Source: Afipia sp. (GTDB lineage Bacteria; Pseudomonadota; Alphaproteobacteria; Rhizobiales; Xanthobacteraceae). From it: 64,000 bases of DNA. The stretch spans positions 258,950 to 322,949 of the forward strand of contig JAFKER010000005.1 in the NCBI GenBank assembly GCA_017308595.1. The letters run 5' to 3'. Each line of letters begins with the position of its first letter. The stretch's first letter is position 1. Positions 18,875 through 28,569 of this stretch are shown here, piece by piece. A program made the translations under genes and the position numbers. The notes beneath the pieces were generated by a model that saw only the letters and a program-made list of their open reading frames with translations, was not told the origin of the DNA and did not search any database.

Positions 18875-21058
18875 GTGAAATGTCCCGACAGATCATCTGA
18901 CGAAGCCGGACGTTTGCGCGCGCTGGCCCAGTATGCCCTCGACGAGCAGGCGGGATTGCCAAGTCTCGATCCGATCGTTGACATGGCTTCGAGGCTGTTT
19001 GATTGCCCGACGGCGGCTGTCAACATGATCGGTGACAACCACGTGTTTCTCGCGTCGAGCGTCGGAGTCGGCGAGTGCGACATGTCGCGAGACGTGAGCT
19101 TCTGCGCTCATGCCATCAATCAGGACGATGTCATGGTTGTCGAGGATGCGACGCTCGATGCGCGTTTCCACGATAACCCGATTGTCGAAGCGGGAATGAT
19201 CCGCTTCTATGCGGGCGTTGCTCTCAGGGCTGCGTCCGGGCATGCGCTCGGCGCTCTCTGTGTCATTGATTCGAAGCCGCATGCGTCGTTCTCGACGCAG
19301 GAGCGGGCACGTCTCAAGGAGATGGCCAAGCTTGTGTCAGACAAGCTCGAACTGCGGCGGCTTGAAGTCGCGTCGACATCGTTCAACCAGTTTGAGGCCA
19401 GTGCGGCCACGTCGCCAAATGCGATCCTGTGTTTCGATGAGCATGGTTCTATCACCACGCTGAATCCGGCGGCGTCCGCAATGTTCGGCCGCTCTGAGCG
19501 CGCGATGATCGGAAAATCGGTCTATACGCTCGTCGCCAGGGAAAACCATTCCTTGATTCAGGCCGCCATCGACCGTGTGAAAAACGGAGGCGAGCCGAAG
19601 AAAACCGGAACGGCGCTCATTGGCCTGAGATCGAATGGCGAAAGCTTCCCCGCCGAGTTGCACTGGTCGCGCTGGTACGAAGGCAACAATATCTCTTTTG
19701 GTGCGATCGTCCGCGACATGACCGAGCATCGCCGGGAACACGACGCACTTTTTCACCTCGCCAACTATGACAGTCTCACTGGATTGCCCAACCGGAATAT
19801 GCTGCATCAGCGCCTCACCGAGGCCGTTGCTGCGCGGCGGCCGCTCGTCCTGATCTTCGCGGATCTCGACGGTTTTACCGACGTCAACAATACGCTCGGC
19901 CACGAGGTCGGCGATACAGTGCTCATCGAAGTTGGGCGGCGAATCCGGACGACGGCGCTGGACGGAATAGTCGCGCGGATCGGAGGCGATGAGTTTGCCG
20001 TGCTGGTCGATCAGCCGGATCCGTTGTCGGTCTCGGCCTTGGCACATCGCGTCATTGATGCGATCGGAGCTCCGTTCGTCGTGAATGGACAGGAGATCCG
20101 TATCTCCGCCAATTGCGGAATTGCGATCGTTCCCGAGCACGGGGACACGGTTGAAGAAATGATGAGCAGCGCCGAACTGGCCCTGTTTCAGGCGAGGCAG
20201 AGCGGGCGAGGAAGCGTTTATTTCTTCACTCCGGCCCTTCGGGCGGAAGCGGTCGCCCGCCGCATGTACGACGCTGAACTGCATCGCGCATTTGAGCGGA
20301 ATGAATTCGTGCTGTTCTATCAGCCGCAGGTCAATCTGGAAGACGGTTCAATCATCGGCGCCGAAGCGCTGATCCGCTGGAATCATCCGGTAAGAGGCCT
20401 TCTGGCACCGGCGGCTTTTCTTCCGGCGCTCGACGGCGGCGTCCTCGCCGCTCCCGTCGGCGGATGGGTGCTGGAAACGGCCTGCGCGCAGGCAGCGGTC
20501 TGGCGCGAGATCGCTCCGGACTTCAAGGTGAGCGTCAATCTCTTTCCCGCGCAATTCCGGAGCGGGGATTTGCCGCGACAGGTCGCCGACGCTCTTGAAA
20601 AGCATTCTCTTCCTCCGGCAGGGTTGGAGTTGGAGATCACGGAGAACATCATTCTGTCCCAGCAGGACCGGATACTCGACCAGCTCGATCAGGTCCGGCG
20701 GCTGGGCGTCGCTTTGTCGTTCGATGATTTCGGAACGGGCTTTGCCTCTCTCAACCTGCTCCGATCGTTCCCGGTCACCTGCATCAAGATCGACAAGAGC
20801 TTTATCCAACTGATGCGGATTTCCGAAAAGGATCGTGTGATCGTCGCTGGCATTATCGATATGGCTCGCAAGCTCGGTTTGAATGTCGTGGCGGAGGGTG
20901 TGGAAGGCGCCGAGGATCTGGATTTTCTGCGTCTGCGCCAGTGCGACAAGGGGCAGGGTTATTTCTTCGGCAAACCCATGCCGCCGCTGGTGTTCGCCGA
21001 GCGTTGCCTGAGCCAGACAACCGGGTTCCGCAAGTCCGCCGGCGGGCCTGCGTATTAG
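18875..21058 (+). CDS. GAF-PAS-GGDEF-EAL protein (c-di-GMP synthesis/degradation)
   Basis: This 727-residue soluble protein should make and/or break down cyclic di-GMP. Domain order: GAF (about 20-165, with SFCAHAINQDDVMVVED), PAS (about 180-290), GGDEF (about 295-450) and EAL (about 470-715). The active-site GGDEF is intact at 370-374, and the EAL motif at 497-499 is followed by the expected DDFGTGFASL and KIDKSF blocks, so both activities are possible. No canonical RxxD inhibitory site precedes GGDEF. No membrane segment is seen. GTG 18875 is preferred over GTG 18857 because GGGAG lies seven bases upstream. It sits inside the dcw cluster between murB and ddlB. Confidence 0.9.
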   Translation: MKCPDRSSDEAGRLRALAQYALDEQAGLPSLDPIVDMASRLFDCPTAAVNMIGDNHVFLASSVGVGECDMSRDVSFCAHAINQDDVMVVEDATLDARFHDNPIVEAGMIRFYAGVALRAASGHALGALCVIDSKPHASFSTQERARLKEMAKLVSDKLELRRLEVASTSFNQFEASAATSPNAILCFDEHGSITTLNPAASAMFGRSERAMIGKSVYTLVARENHSLIQAAIDRVKNGGEPKKTGTALIGLRSNGESFPAELHWSRWYEGNNISFGAIVRDMTEHRREHDALFHLANYDSLTGLPNRNMLHQRLTEAVAARRPLVLIFADLDGFTDVNNTLGHEVGDTVLIEVGRRIRTTALDGIVARIGGDEFAVLVDQPDPLSVSALAHRVIDAIGAPFVVNGQEIRISANCGIAIVPEHGDTVEEMMSSAELALFQARQSGRGSVYFFTPALRAEAVARRMYDAELHRAFERNEFVLFYQPQVNLEDGSIIGAEALIRWNHPVRGLLAPAAFLPALDGGVLAAPVGGWVLETACAQAAVWREIAPDFKVSVNLFPAQFRSGDLPRQVADALEKHSLPPAGLELEITENIILSQQDRILDQLDQVRRLGVALSFDDFGTGFASLNLLRSFPVTCIKIDKSFIQLMRISEKDRVIVAGIIDMARKLGLNVVAEGVEGAEDLDFLRLRQCDKGQGYFFGKPMPPLVFAERCLSQTTGFRKSAGGPAY

Positions 21059-21085
21059 CGCTTGTCGGAACTTATCGCCGAACGC

Positions 21086-21859
21086 TCAATCGCTCAGCGA
21101 CTGCAGCGCCTTGATCGGATCTGGTGAGATCTGGAACGTGCCGTCGAACGGGTATTCCTGAAGCGCGATAATGCCGAGCGCGACAATTGCCGCGCAAGCA
21201 AACACCGAAAGCGACGCCATGAACGCGCGAGGCTTCTCCAGATGGGCCAGAGCGATTCCGACCTGAGTCAAAAGACCGAGGGCGATCACAACCAGCCATT
21301 TCAGGTCATTGGTGTGATCCCCCGCAAGTGCCAGACGATCATTGCGTGCGGTGCCGGCGCGCACGGTGGCTGTCAGCAATGCCGAATGCACAGCTTGCCC
21401 CGAGTCCTTTGCAATCGACGGTACGCTCACCTCGTGCAGCAGATTGTCGTAGGCCGATGCGGTGGTCGGTGACGACCGCATCTCGTCCATGGCGGGCCAT
21501 TCTTCGGTGACGACGGAGTTCACATAGGTTTTCAGGGCGGCGCGGATGGTGCGCATGTCCGATGCGGAGGCGACGCTGAGAGTGTGCACATTCCGCAATT
21601 CGCCGGCCTCGGCATGAACCGCGCTATAGGCTAACCGTCCGCGGACTGCGACGTCATTGGCGAGAAATCCTGTCAGCAGAGCGAACAGGATGGCGACGCC
21701 GCTGAAAAACGGCGCAACCACGCCGTTCAGCGATTGCACGGGTTTTTTCAGCGGACGGCAAAAGGTCATTGCGGCAAGCAGTAGCGTCATTCCGAAATAC
21801 AGAACGAACAGCACGGCAAAGATGCCGGCGGGCGGCAGATCGAGCCAGGCGCGGATCAT
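21086..21859 (-). CDS. DUF4239-like membrane protein
   Basis: The 257-residue product has two hydrophobic segments near the N-terminus (about residues 10-35 and 50-75, the second with SGVAILFALLTGFLANDV) and two near the C-terminus (about 195-235), with a soluble helical region between. The GFLANDVA-type motif and layout match the DUF4239 family of bestrophin-like membrane proteins, whose function is unknown. The ATG at 21859 is preferred; the frame extends upstream to 21952 with a basic stretch unlike a membrane protein start. It is convergent with the GGDEF/EAL gene (27 bases between stops) and divergent from ddlB. Confidence 0.65.
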   Translation of the reverse strand: MIRAWLDLPPAGIFAVLFVLYFGMTLLLAAMTFCRPLKKPVQSLNGVVAPFFSGVAILFALLTGFLANDVAVRGRLAYSAVHAEAGELRNVHTLSVASASDMRTIRAALKTYVNSVVTEEWPAMDEMRSSPTTASAYDNLLHEVSVPSIAKDSGQAVHSALLTATVRAGTARNDRLALAGDHTNDLKWLVVIALGLLTQVGIALAHLEKPRAFMASLSVFACAAIVALGIIALQEYPFDGTFQISPDPIKALQSLSD

Positions 21860-21992
21860 GAAAACAATTCTCTGGTTGAGGTTCGACTCTGAGCGTGCCG
21901 CACCTTGATTCTCTTTTCGGCCACAATATCCGACTCGCCGCGGCTTGGTCATCGGCCCAAATCAGCGTAGGTAGAGCCGATTGGGAGATCTC

Positions 21993-22919
21993 ATGACTCG
22001 ATTCAAGCATGTCGCGGTTCTGATGGGCGGATGGTCGTCCGAGCGGGAAGTCTCGTTGCGTTCGGGCAAGGCCTGCGCCGATGCGCTGGAGCGCAAGGGC
22101 TATCGCATCACGCGCATCGATGTGAAACGTGACATCGCAACGGTCCTCGATCAGTTGAAGCCCGATGCCGCGCTGGTGATGCTGCACGGCAGGCCGGGCG
22201 AGGACGGCACCATTCAAGGTGTGCTGGAGACGCTCGGGATTCCCTATTCCCATTCCGGCGTGCTGGCGTCATCGCTGGCGATGCAGAAGGACCTGGCCAA
22301 GACGGTGATGGCCACGGCGGGGGTGCCGGTGCCGGAAGGGCTGACTCTGACCCGCGCCGAAGTGGCAAAGGGCCACGCCATGGCGCCGCCCTATGTCATC
22401 AAGCCGGTGGCGGATGGCTCCAGCGTTGGGGTTTTTATCGTCACCGAGGCCCATGCTCATCCGCCGCAGGAGCTGTTCCGGGAAGACTGGCCCCATGGCG
22501 ACCAGCTTCTGGTCGAAAAGTACGTTGCGGGGAAGGAACTCACCTGCGCCGTCATCAACGGCGAGCCGACCGGGGTCATCGAGATCGTACCTTTAATTAA
22601 ATTCTACGATTACGAGGCAAAGTACTCTCCGGGCGCATCAAAACACATCCTGCCTGCACCTATTTTACCTTTTGTTTACCAGGAAGTCCGAAGGTTAACG
22701 CTGGCGGCGCATGTTGCGCTTGGCTGCCGGGGCGTAAGCCGTGCGGATTTCCGTTACGACGATCGCATCGAGGGTATCGGGGGATTGTCCTGCCTCGAAG
22801 TGAACACCCAACCCGGCATGACCGAGACGTCACTTGTGCCAGAGCTTGCAGCGCATGCAGGCGTCACATTTGACGAGTTGGTGCAATGGATGGTGGAGGA
22901 CGCCTCTCTCGGTCGCTAG
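21993..22919 (+). CDS. ddlB: D-alanine:D-alanine ligase DdlB
   Basis: Ddl makes the D-Ala-D-Ala dipeptide used by MurF. The 308-residue ATP-grasp protein has GGWSSEREVSLRSG at the N-terminus, LHGRPGEDGTIQG (family HG..GEDG), the VIKPVADGSSVGV ATP-binding strand and the C-terminal metal-binding EVNTQPGMT. The ATG at 21993 has GGGAG seven bases upstream. Positions 22586-22700 inside the gene are unusually AT-rich (including TTAATTAA and GTTAAC) compared with the rest of the gene. The ftsQ start overlaps its last 34 bases. Confidence 0.95.
   Translation: MTRFKHVAVLMGGWSSEREVSLRSGKACADALERKGYRITRIDVKRDIATVLDQLKPDAALVMLHGRPGEDGTIQGVLETLGIPYSHSGVLASSLAMQKDLAKTVMATAGVPVPEGLTLTRAEVAKGHAMAPPYVIKPVADGSSVGVFIVTEAHAHPPQELFREDWPHGDQLLVEKYVAGKELTCAVINGEPTGVIEIVPLIKFYDYEAKYSPGASKHILPAPILPFVYQEVRRLTLAAHVALGCRGVSRADFRYDDRIEGIGGLSCLEVNTQPGMTETSLVPELAAHAGVTFDELVQWMVEDASLGR
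22593..22698 (+). promoter_or_regulatory. AT-rich island inside ddlB, possible internal ftsQA promoter
   Basis: Within GC-rich coding DNA, this stretch contains TTAATTAA (22593-22600), a TTTACC-N5-TTTACC direct repeat (about 22665-22680) and GGTTAACG (22693-22700). The ftsQA genes of Caulobacter are known to have their own CtrA-controlled promoter. The motifs here are degenerate, so this is inference from base composition and position. Confidence 0.3.
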
Positions 22920-23875
22920 GCCGGACGAGGTCCCAATCAAATCCCCAGCAGACAAGGACCGCTTCCGCGGCCCAGCGCCCGCGTGCCCGCGGGCAGGCTT
23001 CTGCGCGCCACACCAGCGTCACCTCGATTTCCCGTTATGAGCAGCCGCACTGGATTGCGGTACTGGAGCGCCGGCGCCCGCGTGGCTTCGGGCTTGCCGC
23101 GACCGCTGTGGTCCTGATTGCTGCCGTCGTGCTTGGCGTCACGAAGGGCGGACATACCGACGACGTTCTCGGAGCCCTGAGCGATACGCGCAATGCGGCG
23201 GCCAATGCGATGGGCTTCCGCATCACCAGCGTTGCCATCACCGGCCGCAAGCAGCTCACGCAGGATGAAATTCTCGCGGTCGGCGGCGTCAACGGGCGCT
23301 CGTCGCTGTTGTTTCTCGATGCGGCGGCGGCGCGCGACAAGCTGAAGGCCGATCCGTGGATTGCCGATGCAACGGTGCAAAAGCTCTATCCGGGCCAGTT
23401 GCAGATCGACATTACCGAGCGGTCGCCGTTCGCTCTTTGGCAAGAGAATGGCCGTGTGTCCGTGATTTCGTCCGACGGCACGGTGCTGGAGCCGTATGTG
23501 GCGCGGCGATTCGTGTCGCTGCCGTTGGTGGTGGGCAAGGGTGCTGAAACCCGCGCCAGGGATTTCCTCGGCCTGCTGGCGCAATATCCGCAGGTGCGCT
23601 CCCAGGTAAAGGCGATCGTTTTCGTCGGCGAGCGCCGCTGGAATCTCCGTCTGGCGGACGGGATTGATGTGCGTCTGCCCGAATTCGAGGTCGAGAAAGC
23701 GCTGGCGACCCTGTCCAAGATGGACAAGGAGACCGGGCTTTTCTCGCGCGACATCACCGCTATCGACATGCGGCTGCCGGATCGTCTGACCGTGCGCCTG
23801 TCGGAAGAGGCGGCCAAGGCGCGCAACGACCTGCTCAAGGACAAGAAAACACCGAAGAAGGCTGGAAGCGCATGA
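22886..23875 (+). CDS. ftsQ: Cell division protein FtsQ
   Basis: FtsQ is a bitopic inner-membrane divisome scaffold that binds FtsL/FtsB. The 329-residue product has a long basic N-terminal cytoplasmic tail (1-65), one membrane segment (about 67-86), a POTRA domain (about 110-180, starting FRITSVAITGRKQL) and the FtsQ beta domain (about 185-300). The ATG at 22886 lies inside ddlB and overlaps it by 34 bases; a long tail from such an overlapping start is usual in this group. The end overlaps ftsA by four bases. Confidence 0.9.
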   Translation: MDGGGRLSRSLGRTRSQSNPQQTRTASAAQRPRARGQASARHTSVTSISRYEQPHWIAVLERRRPRGFGLAATAVVLIAAVVLGVTKGGHTDDVLGALSDTRNAAANAMGFRITSVAITGRKQLTQDEILAVGGVNGRSSLLFLDAAAARDKLKADPWIADATVQKLYPGQLQIDITERSPFALWQENGRVSVISSDGTVLEPYVARRFVSLPLVVGKGAETRARDFLGLLAQYPQVRSQVKAIVFVGERRWNLRLADGIDVRLPEFEVEKALATLSKMDKETGLFSRDITAIDMRLPDRLTVRLSEEAAKARNDLLKDKKTPKKAGSA

Positions 23876-25194
23876 CCAGTCTCGATGGCGTTCAGACCCC
23901 GAAGACCCGGCAGATGCCGCCGAACAAGACGGCGCTTGTGGCTGCGCTGGACATCGGCACCAGCAAGATCGCCTGTCTGATTGCGCGGCTGAAGCCCTGT
24001 GCGCCGAGCGACGCGCTGCGCGGGCGTACCCATTCGGTCGAACTGATCGGGCTCAGCCATATCCAGTCGCGCGGCGTCAAGGCCGGCGCGGTGGTCGATC
24101 TCAACGAATGCGAGCAGGCCGTGCGCCAGGCGGTGGCGCTGGCCGAGCGGATGGCCAAGGTTCGTGTCGAATCGGTGCTGCTGTCGGTGTCGGCTGGACG
24201 CCTGCAAGGCAGCATGGTCGAGGCTTCCTCGGAATTGCGCGGCGGCGGCGTGACGCCTGCCGACATGAGCCGTGTCATCAGCGCCGGAATGCATCATGCG
24301 ACGCCGCCGGGCCGCACCGTGCTCCACGTCCTGCCTGCGACCTATTCGCTGGACGGCGTCAAGGGCGTGCGCGACCCGAGCGGCATGGTCGCCCGGCACT
24401 TCGGCATCGACATGAATGTCATGACTGCCGATGCCACGGCAGCGAAGAACCTGATGCTGGTGGTCGAGCGCTGCCACCTCAATGTCGAGGCGATGGCTGC
24501 CGGTCCTTATGTGTCCGGCCTGTCGGTCCTGACAGACGACGAAGCCGATCTCGGCGCTGCGGTTGTCGAAATGGGTGCAGGGACCACGACGATTGCGACC
24601 TATTCCGCCGGGCAGTGCGTGCACGCCAGCGGATTCGCCGTCGGCGGACAGCATGTGACGATGGATCTGGCGCGCGGTTTGGGTGCGTGCATTGCGGATG
24701 CCGAGCGAATCAAGACGTTATATGGCACCGTGCTGACCGGTGGTTCTGACGCGCGCGAAGTCATGAGCGTGCCGACGGTAAGCGGTCATGACGGAGACGC
24801 ACCGCAGATTGTTTCCCGCGCCACGATTGCGAACATCGTGAAGCAGCGGGTCGAGGAGATTTTTGAGATGGTCAGGGACCGGCTCGCGGATTCCCCCTTT
24901 GCGGCAGAGCCGCGGGCGCGAGTGGTGCTGACCGGCGGGGCGTCGCAGCTCACCGGCATTCCCGATCTTGCCAGCCGCATTCTGGGCCGGGAGGTGCGCA
25001 TCGGCCGCCCGCTGGGATTCTCGCGGCTGCCCAATGAAGCCAAGAGCGCATCCTTCGCGGTGCCGACTGGTCTCTTGGTCTATCCGCAATTCGCACATCT
25101 AGAACACGTCGAACCGCGGCACACGCGGCAACTTGTGACAGGGACCAACGGCTATTTCGGAAAGGTCGGCAGATGGCTTCGAGAGGGCTTCTGA
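23872..25194 (+). CDS. ftsA: Cell division protein FtsA
   Basis: FtsA is an actin-like ATPase that tethers FtsZ filaments to the membrane and recruits the divisome. The 440-residue protein has the phosphate-1 motif ALDIGTSKIACL near residue 24, the 1C (SHS2) insertion domain, the phosphate-2 block VVEMGAGTTTIATY and the adenosine motif VVLTGGASQLTGI. The C-terminus ends in a short amphipathic stretch (VGRWLREGF), the expected membrane-targeting sequence. Its start overlaps ftsQ (ATGA). Confidence 0.95.
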   Translation: MTSLDGVQTPKTRQMPPNKTALVAALDIGTSKIACLIARLKPCAPSDALRGRTHSVELIGLSHIQSRGVKAGAVVDLNECEQAVRQAVALAERMAKVRVESVLLSVSAGRLQGSMVEASSELRGGGVTPADMSRVISAGMHHATPPGRTVLHVLPATYSLDGVKGVRDPSGMVARHFGIDMNVMTADATAAKNLMLVVERCHLNVEAMAAGPYVSGLSVLTDDEADLGAAVVEMGAGTTTIATYSAGQCVHASGFAVGGQHVTMDLARGLGACIADAERIKTLYGTVLTGGSDAREVMSVPTVSGHDGDAPQIVSRATIANIVKQRVEEIFEMVRDRLADSPFAAEPRARVVLTGGASQLTGIPDLASRILGREVRIGRPLGFSRLPNEAKSASFAVPTGLLVYPQFAHLEHVEPRHTRQLVTGTNGYFGKVGRWLREGF

Positions 25195-25281
25195 TGATCT
25201 CAACACCGGATCGGACCAATTCATCAACCGCTTTGGCGTGCAGCCCAAGCCCCCACGCGCGCGCATAATCGAGAGGCTACC

Positions 25282-27036
25282 ATGACCATCAATCTCACCC
25301 CCCCTGATGTACGCGAGCTGAGGCCCCGCATCACCGTGTTCGGTGTGGGCGGTGCGGGCGGCAACGCGGTCAACAACATGATTACCGCCGGATTGCAGGG
25401 CGTTGATTTCGTCGTCGCCAATACCGATGCGCAGGCCCTGACCATGTCGAAGGCCGAACGCATCGTGCAGATGGGCACCCAGGTGACTCAGGGTCTCGGC
25501 GCGGGTTCGCAGCCGGACGTGGGCGCTGCGGCAGCCCAGGAAGTCATCGACGAGATCAAGGATCACCTCACGGGCGCGAACATGGTGTTCGTCACCGCCG
25601 GCATGGGCGGCGGAACCGGCACCGGTGCGGCTCCGGTCATCGCGGCTACCGCGCGCGAAATGGGCATCCTCACCGTCGGCGTCGTCACCAAGCCGTTCCA
25701 CTTCGAAGGCCAGCGCCGTATGCGCACCGCTGAAACCGGCATTGCCGAGCTTCAGAAGGTGGTCGATACGCTGCTGATCATCCCGAACCAGAACCTGTTC
25801 CGCGTAGCCAACGAGAAGACCACGTTCGCCGATGCCTTCGCCATGGCCGACCAGGTGCTCTATTCGGGCGTTGCCTGCATCACCGACCTGATGGTGAAGG
25901 AAGGTCTGATCAACCTCGACTTCGCCGACGTTCGCGCCGTGATGCGCGAAATGGGCAAGGCGATGATGGGCACCGGCGAATCGACGGGCGAAAAGCGCGC
26001 GCTGACCGCAGCGGAAGCTGCGATCGCCAACCCATTGATCGACGATTCGTCGATGAGGGGCGCCAAGGGCCTGCTGATTTCGATCACCGGCGGCAAGGAT
26101 CTCACCCTGTTCGAAGTCGATGAAGCTGCGACCCGCATCCGCGAGGAAGTCGATAGCGATGCCAACATCATTGTCGGCGCGACCTTCGACGAATCGCTCG
26201 ATGGCATCATCCGCGTGTCGGTGGTCGCCACCGGCATCGACGCCGTGGCTACCAGCCGCGCCGTTGCGCCTCCGGCCACCACGGCCGGTGCTCCGGAAAG
26301 CCGTCTTGCTGAATTGACCGCACGTCTGCGCGCCGACAATCAGCGCATGCAGGAGCGTGCGCAGCAACAGAAGGCCGCAACCGCCGCGGCGCCTGCGCCG
26401 GTTCGCGCGACCGCCGATCAGATTGATCGCGCTGCGCTGGCCGCCATCGCAGAAGCCGTTGCGCCGTCGGCTCCGGCCCCGATGCAGCCCGCCGCTTACG
26501 GCGACGTCAGCGTGCGTCCGATTCCGCCGAAGCCTTCGCTCTTCCCCGATCACGAAGAGCCGATGAACCTGCAGGAAGCCGCTCCGCCGGCGTCCTTCAT
26601 TCCGCAGCAGGCCGAACGGATGCCGATGCGCGCGCCGCGTATGCCGCAGTTCGAGGAACTGCCGGTGCCCGCGCAGAATCAGATCCGGCAGGCACGGGGT
26701 GAAACCTCCGAAGAACATCCGCCGCAGAAGCGTGCCTCGCTGCTGCAGCGTCTGGCCAATGTCGGCCTTGGCCGCCGCGACGAGGAATCCGAGCCGCCGA
26801 TCGCAGCGCGCGCCTCGGGGCCAGCCATGGCGCCGATGCCTCCGCTGCCCGAGCGCAAGCCGCAGCGTCCGGTTCCCGCCGAGTTCGGCGGCTCCGGCGC
26901 CCCGGTATCTGAGTATGCGCGCCGTCCAGCCCCGCAGGGTCTTGATTCGCATGGTCGTCCTGCTCCGGTCGCCCCCCAGGGCGGCGCGGAAGACCATCTG
27001 GATATCCCCGCCTTTTTGCGGCGTCAGGCCACCTGA
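25282..27036 (+). CDS. ftsZ: Cell division protein FtsZ (tubulin-like GTPase)
   Basis: FtsZ polymerises into the Z ring. The 584-residue product has the GTPase domain (about 1-320) with [11 protein letters not shown] near residue 20 and the tubulin signature [13 protein letters not shown], then a Pro/Ala/Arg-rich disordered linker of about 240 residues, and a C-terminal peptide [10 protein letters not shown] that binds FtsA and other partners. The linker is much longer than the roughly 50 residues in E. coli but is normal in this family. A GAGAGG ribosome-binding site precedes the ATG. A strong terminator follows. Confidence 0.97.
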   Translation: MTINLTPPDVRELRPRITVFGVGGAGGNAVNNMITAGLQGVDFVVANTDAQALTMSKAERIVQMGTQVTQGLGAGSQPDVGAAAAQEVIDEIKDHLTGANMVFVTAGMGGGTGTGAAPVIAATAREMGILTVGVVTKPFHFEGQRRMRTAETGIAELQKVVDTLLIIPNQNLFRVANEKTTFADAFAMADQVLYSGVACITDLMVKEGLINLDFADVRAVMREMGKAMMGTGESTGEKRALTAAEAAIANPLIDDSSMRGAKGLLISITGGKDLTLFEVDEAATRIREEVDSDANIIVGATFDESLDGIIRVSVVATGIDAVATSRAVAPPATTAGAPESRLAELTARLRADNQRMQERAQQQKAATAAAPAPVRATADQIDRAALAAIAEAVAPSAPAPMQPAAYGDVSVRPIPPKPSLFPDHEEPMNLQEAAPPASFIPQQAERMPMRAPRMPQFEELPVPAQNQIRQARGETSEEHPPQKRASLLQRLANVGLGRRDEESEPPIAARASGPAMAPMPPLPERKPQRPVPAEFGGSGAPVSEYARRPAPQGLDSHGRPAPVAPQGGAEDHLDIPAFLRRQAT

Positions 27037-27061
27037 GTTTGTTACAATCCGTGAACGTCCC

Positions 27062-27090
27062 AATGCCCCGGCCAAAAGCCGGGGCATTTT
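27062..27090 (+). terminator. Rho-independent terminator after ftsZ
   Basis: A perfect 11-bp stem (AATGCCCCGGC at 27062-27072 with GCCGGGGCATT at 27078-27088) with loop CAAAA is followed by further T residues. It closes the ddlB-ftsQ-ftsA-ftsZ unit. Confidence 0.9.
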
Positions 27091-27411
27091 GCTGAGAGCA
27101 GCTTTTGCGAAGATTGAATATAATATAGATCGTTGTTTTTATTGCGGAAATATGAGAATTGAGAAAATCTCTGGGCCTGTTTGGCAGCTGCGTTCCGGCG
27201 ACCAAATGGGCCGGACCGGCGGCGCGAATGCGGCGAGTTTGGGGTAACAATCTGTAAACAAGCGTGAGTGGCGCTCTCGCGTGCAAGGGTTAAGGTTCTT
27301 CCACTTTGGGGATGATCCTTGGTCGCGGCGCTGGTCAACCGGCGAAACTGGTTCGATTATAGCGAGCTACTTACAGCGAACTTGGATGGCTGAACTTTTG
27401 GGCAAGCGGGA
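27091..27411. other. Spacer between ftsZ terminator and lpxC
   Basis: No gene is seen. Positions 27105-27170 are clearly AT-rich and contain TATAAT around 27120, a consensus -10 without a well-placed -35. GGGTTAAGG near 27288 carries a reversed TTAACC half-site. The lpxC promoter is probably here. Confidence 0.4.
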
Positions 27412-28374
27412 ATGAAATCCAGTCGGCAGACAACGCTCCGGTCGCACGTTACCGTGACGGGCATCGGCGTTCATTCCGGAGTTGCGGCCACCGTCACAGT
27501 CGGGCCGGCCGACATCAACGCAGGTTTCGTTTTCATCCGCACCGGCGATGATCGCGAAATCGTGGCCTCTACATCGTCCGTTGTTGCCACCGACTTTGCC
27601 ACCGTTCTCGGCGACCACGAAGGTCCGCTGGTTTCCACTGCCGAACATGTTCTCGCTGCGCTGCGCGGTATGGGCGTCGACAACGCCACCATCGAAGTTG
27701 ATGGACCTGAAATTCCGATCATGGACGGCAGTGCCGCTCCTTTCGTCGATGCGATCGATCAAGCCGGTCTCGTGCAGCAGAATGCGCCGCGCCGGTTCAT
27801 TGAAATTCTCAAGCCGATCCAGATCACGCTCGGCGATTCGTTCGGTGAGCTTCGTCCTTACGCAGGCGGTTTCCGCGCCGAACTCGAAATCGAATTCGCC
27901 AACACGCCGATCGGCCGTCAAGCTTACGCCTTCGATCTCAATGCCGACAGCTTCCGCCGCGACATCTGCCGCGCTCGTACATTCGGCCGCATGGGCGATG
28001 TCAACAAGCTCTGGAGCGCGGGCTACGCGCTCGGCGCTTCTCTCGAAAATTCCGTGGTGGTCGATGAGACCCGCGTACTCAACACCGAGGGCCTGCGCTA
28101 CGCCGATGAGTGCGTTCGCCACAAGGTTCTCGATGTGGTGGGCGATCTGGCGCTCGCCGGGTTGCCGCTGATCGGTCTCTATCGTTCGGTGCGCGGCGGC
28201 CACAAGCTCAACCACGCCGTGTTGACTGCGCTGTTCGCTGATCGGCATGCCTGGCGGGTCGTGGAAGCGACCGAACCCGTGCTGGAGCGTCCGGTTGTTG
28301 CACGCCGTGCGCGTGGCCACGCCGATGTCGCTGGCGGCATGGTCGCTGCGGCCTTCGCGCCGGATGTGTCCTGA
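27412..28374 (+). CDS. lpxC: UDP-3-O-acyl-N-acetylglucosamine deacetylase LpxC
   Basis: LpxC is the zinc deacetylase that commits UDP-acyl-GlcNAc to lipid A synthesis. The 320-residue product has the two-fold repeat of LpxC with TGIGVHSG at the N-terminus, the zinc-ligand segment STAEHVLAALRGMG, the second zinc pair in HKVLDVVGDLAL, and the catalytic histidine region GGHKLNHAV. Length is slightly over the E. coli enzyme. It directly follows ftsZ, as in many proteobacteria, but behind a terminator, so it is expressed separately. Confidence 0.96.
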   Translation: MKSSRQTTLRSHVTVTGIGVHSGVAATVTVGPADINAGFVFIRTGDDREIVASTSSVVATDFATVLGDHEGPLVSTAEHVLAALRGMGVDNATIEVDGPEIPIMDGSAAPFVDAIDQAGLVQQNAPRRFIEILKPIQITLGDSFGELRPYAGGFRAELEIEFANTPIGRQAYAFDLNADSFRRDICRARTFGRMGDVNKLWSAGYALGASLENSVVVDETRVLNTEGLRYADECVRHKVLDVVGDLALAGLPLIGLYRSVRGGHKLNHAVLTALFADRHAWRVVEATEPVLERPVVARRARGHADVAGGMVAAAFAPDVS

Positions 28375-28569
28375 ACGCCGGACATCGCCCGCTTTCGGAA
28401 CCCCGGTTTGAACCGCTTCACAGCTTAACCAAGTCATTGCTGAGCTGGCGAAATCCGCCTTAATCCCGGCGAATTGTCCACCTATCCGGTTGGTTAAGGT
28501 CCTTTTTTCAGTTACATAGGCGCGCTGGACGAGCCCTTGTGCTGCCTGCGCCGCGATGCGGCGGCAGGC

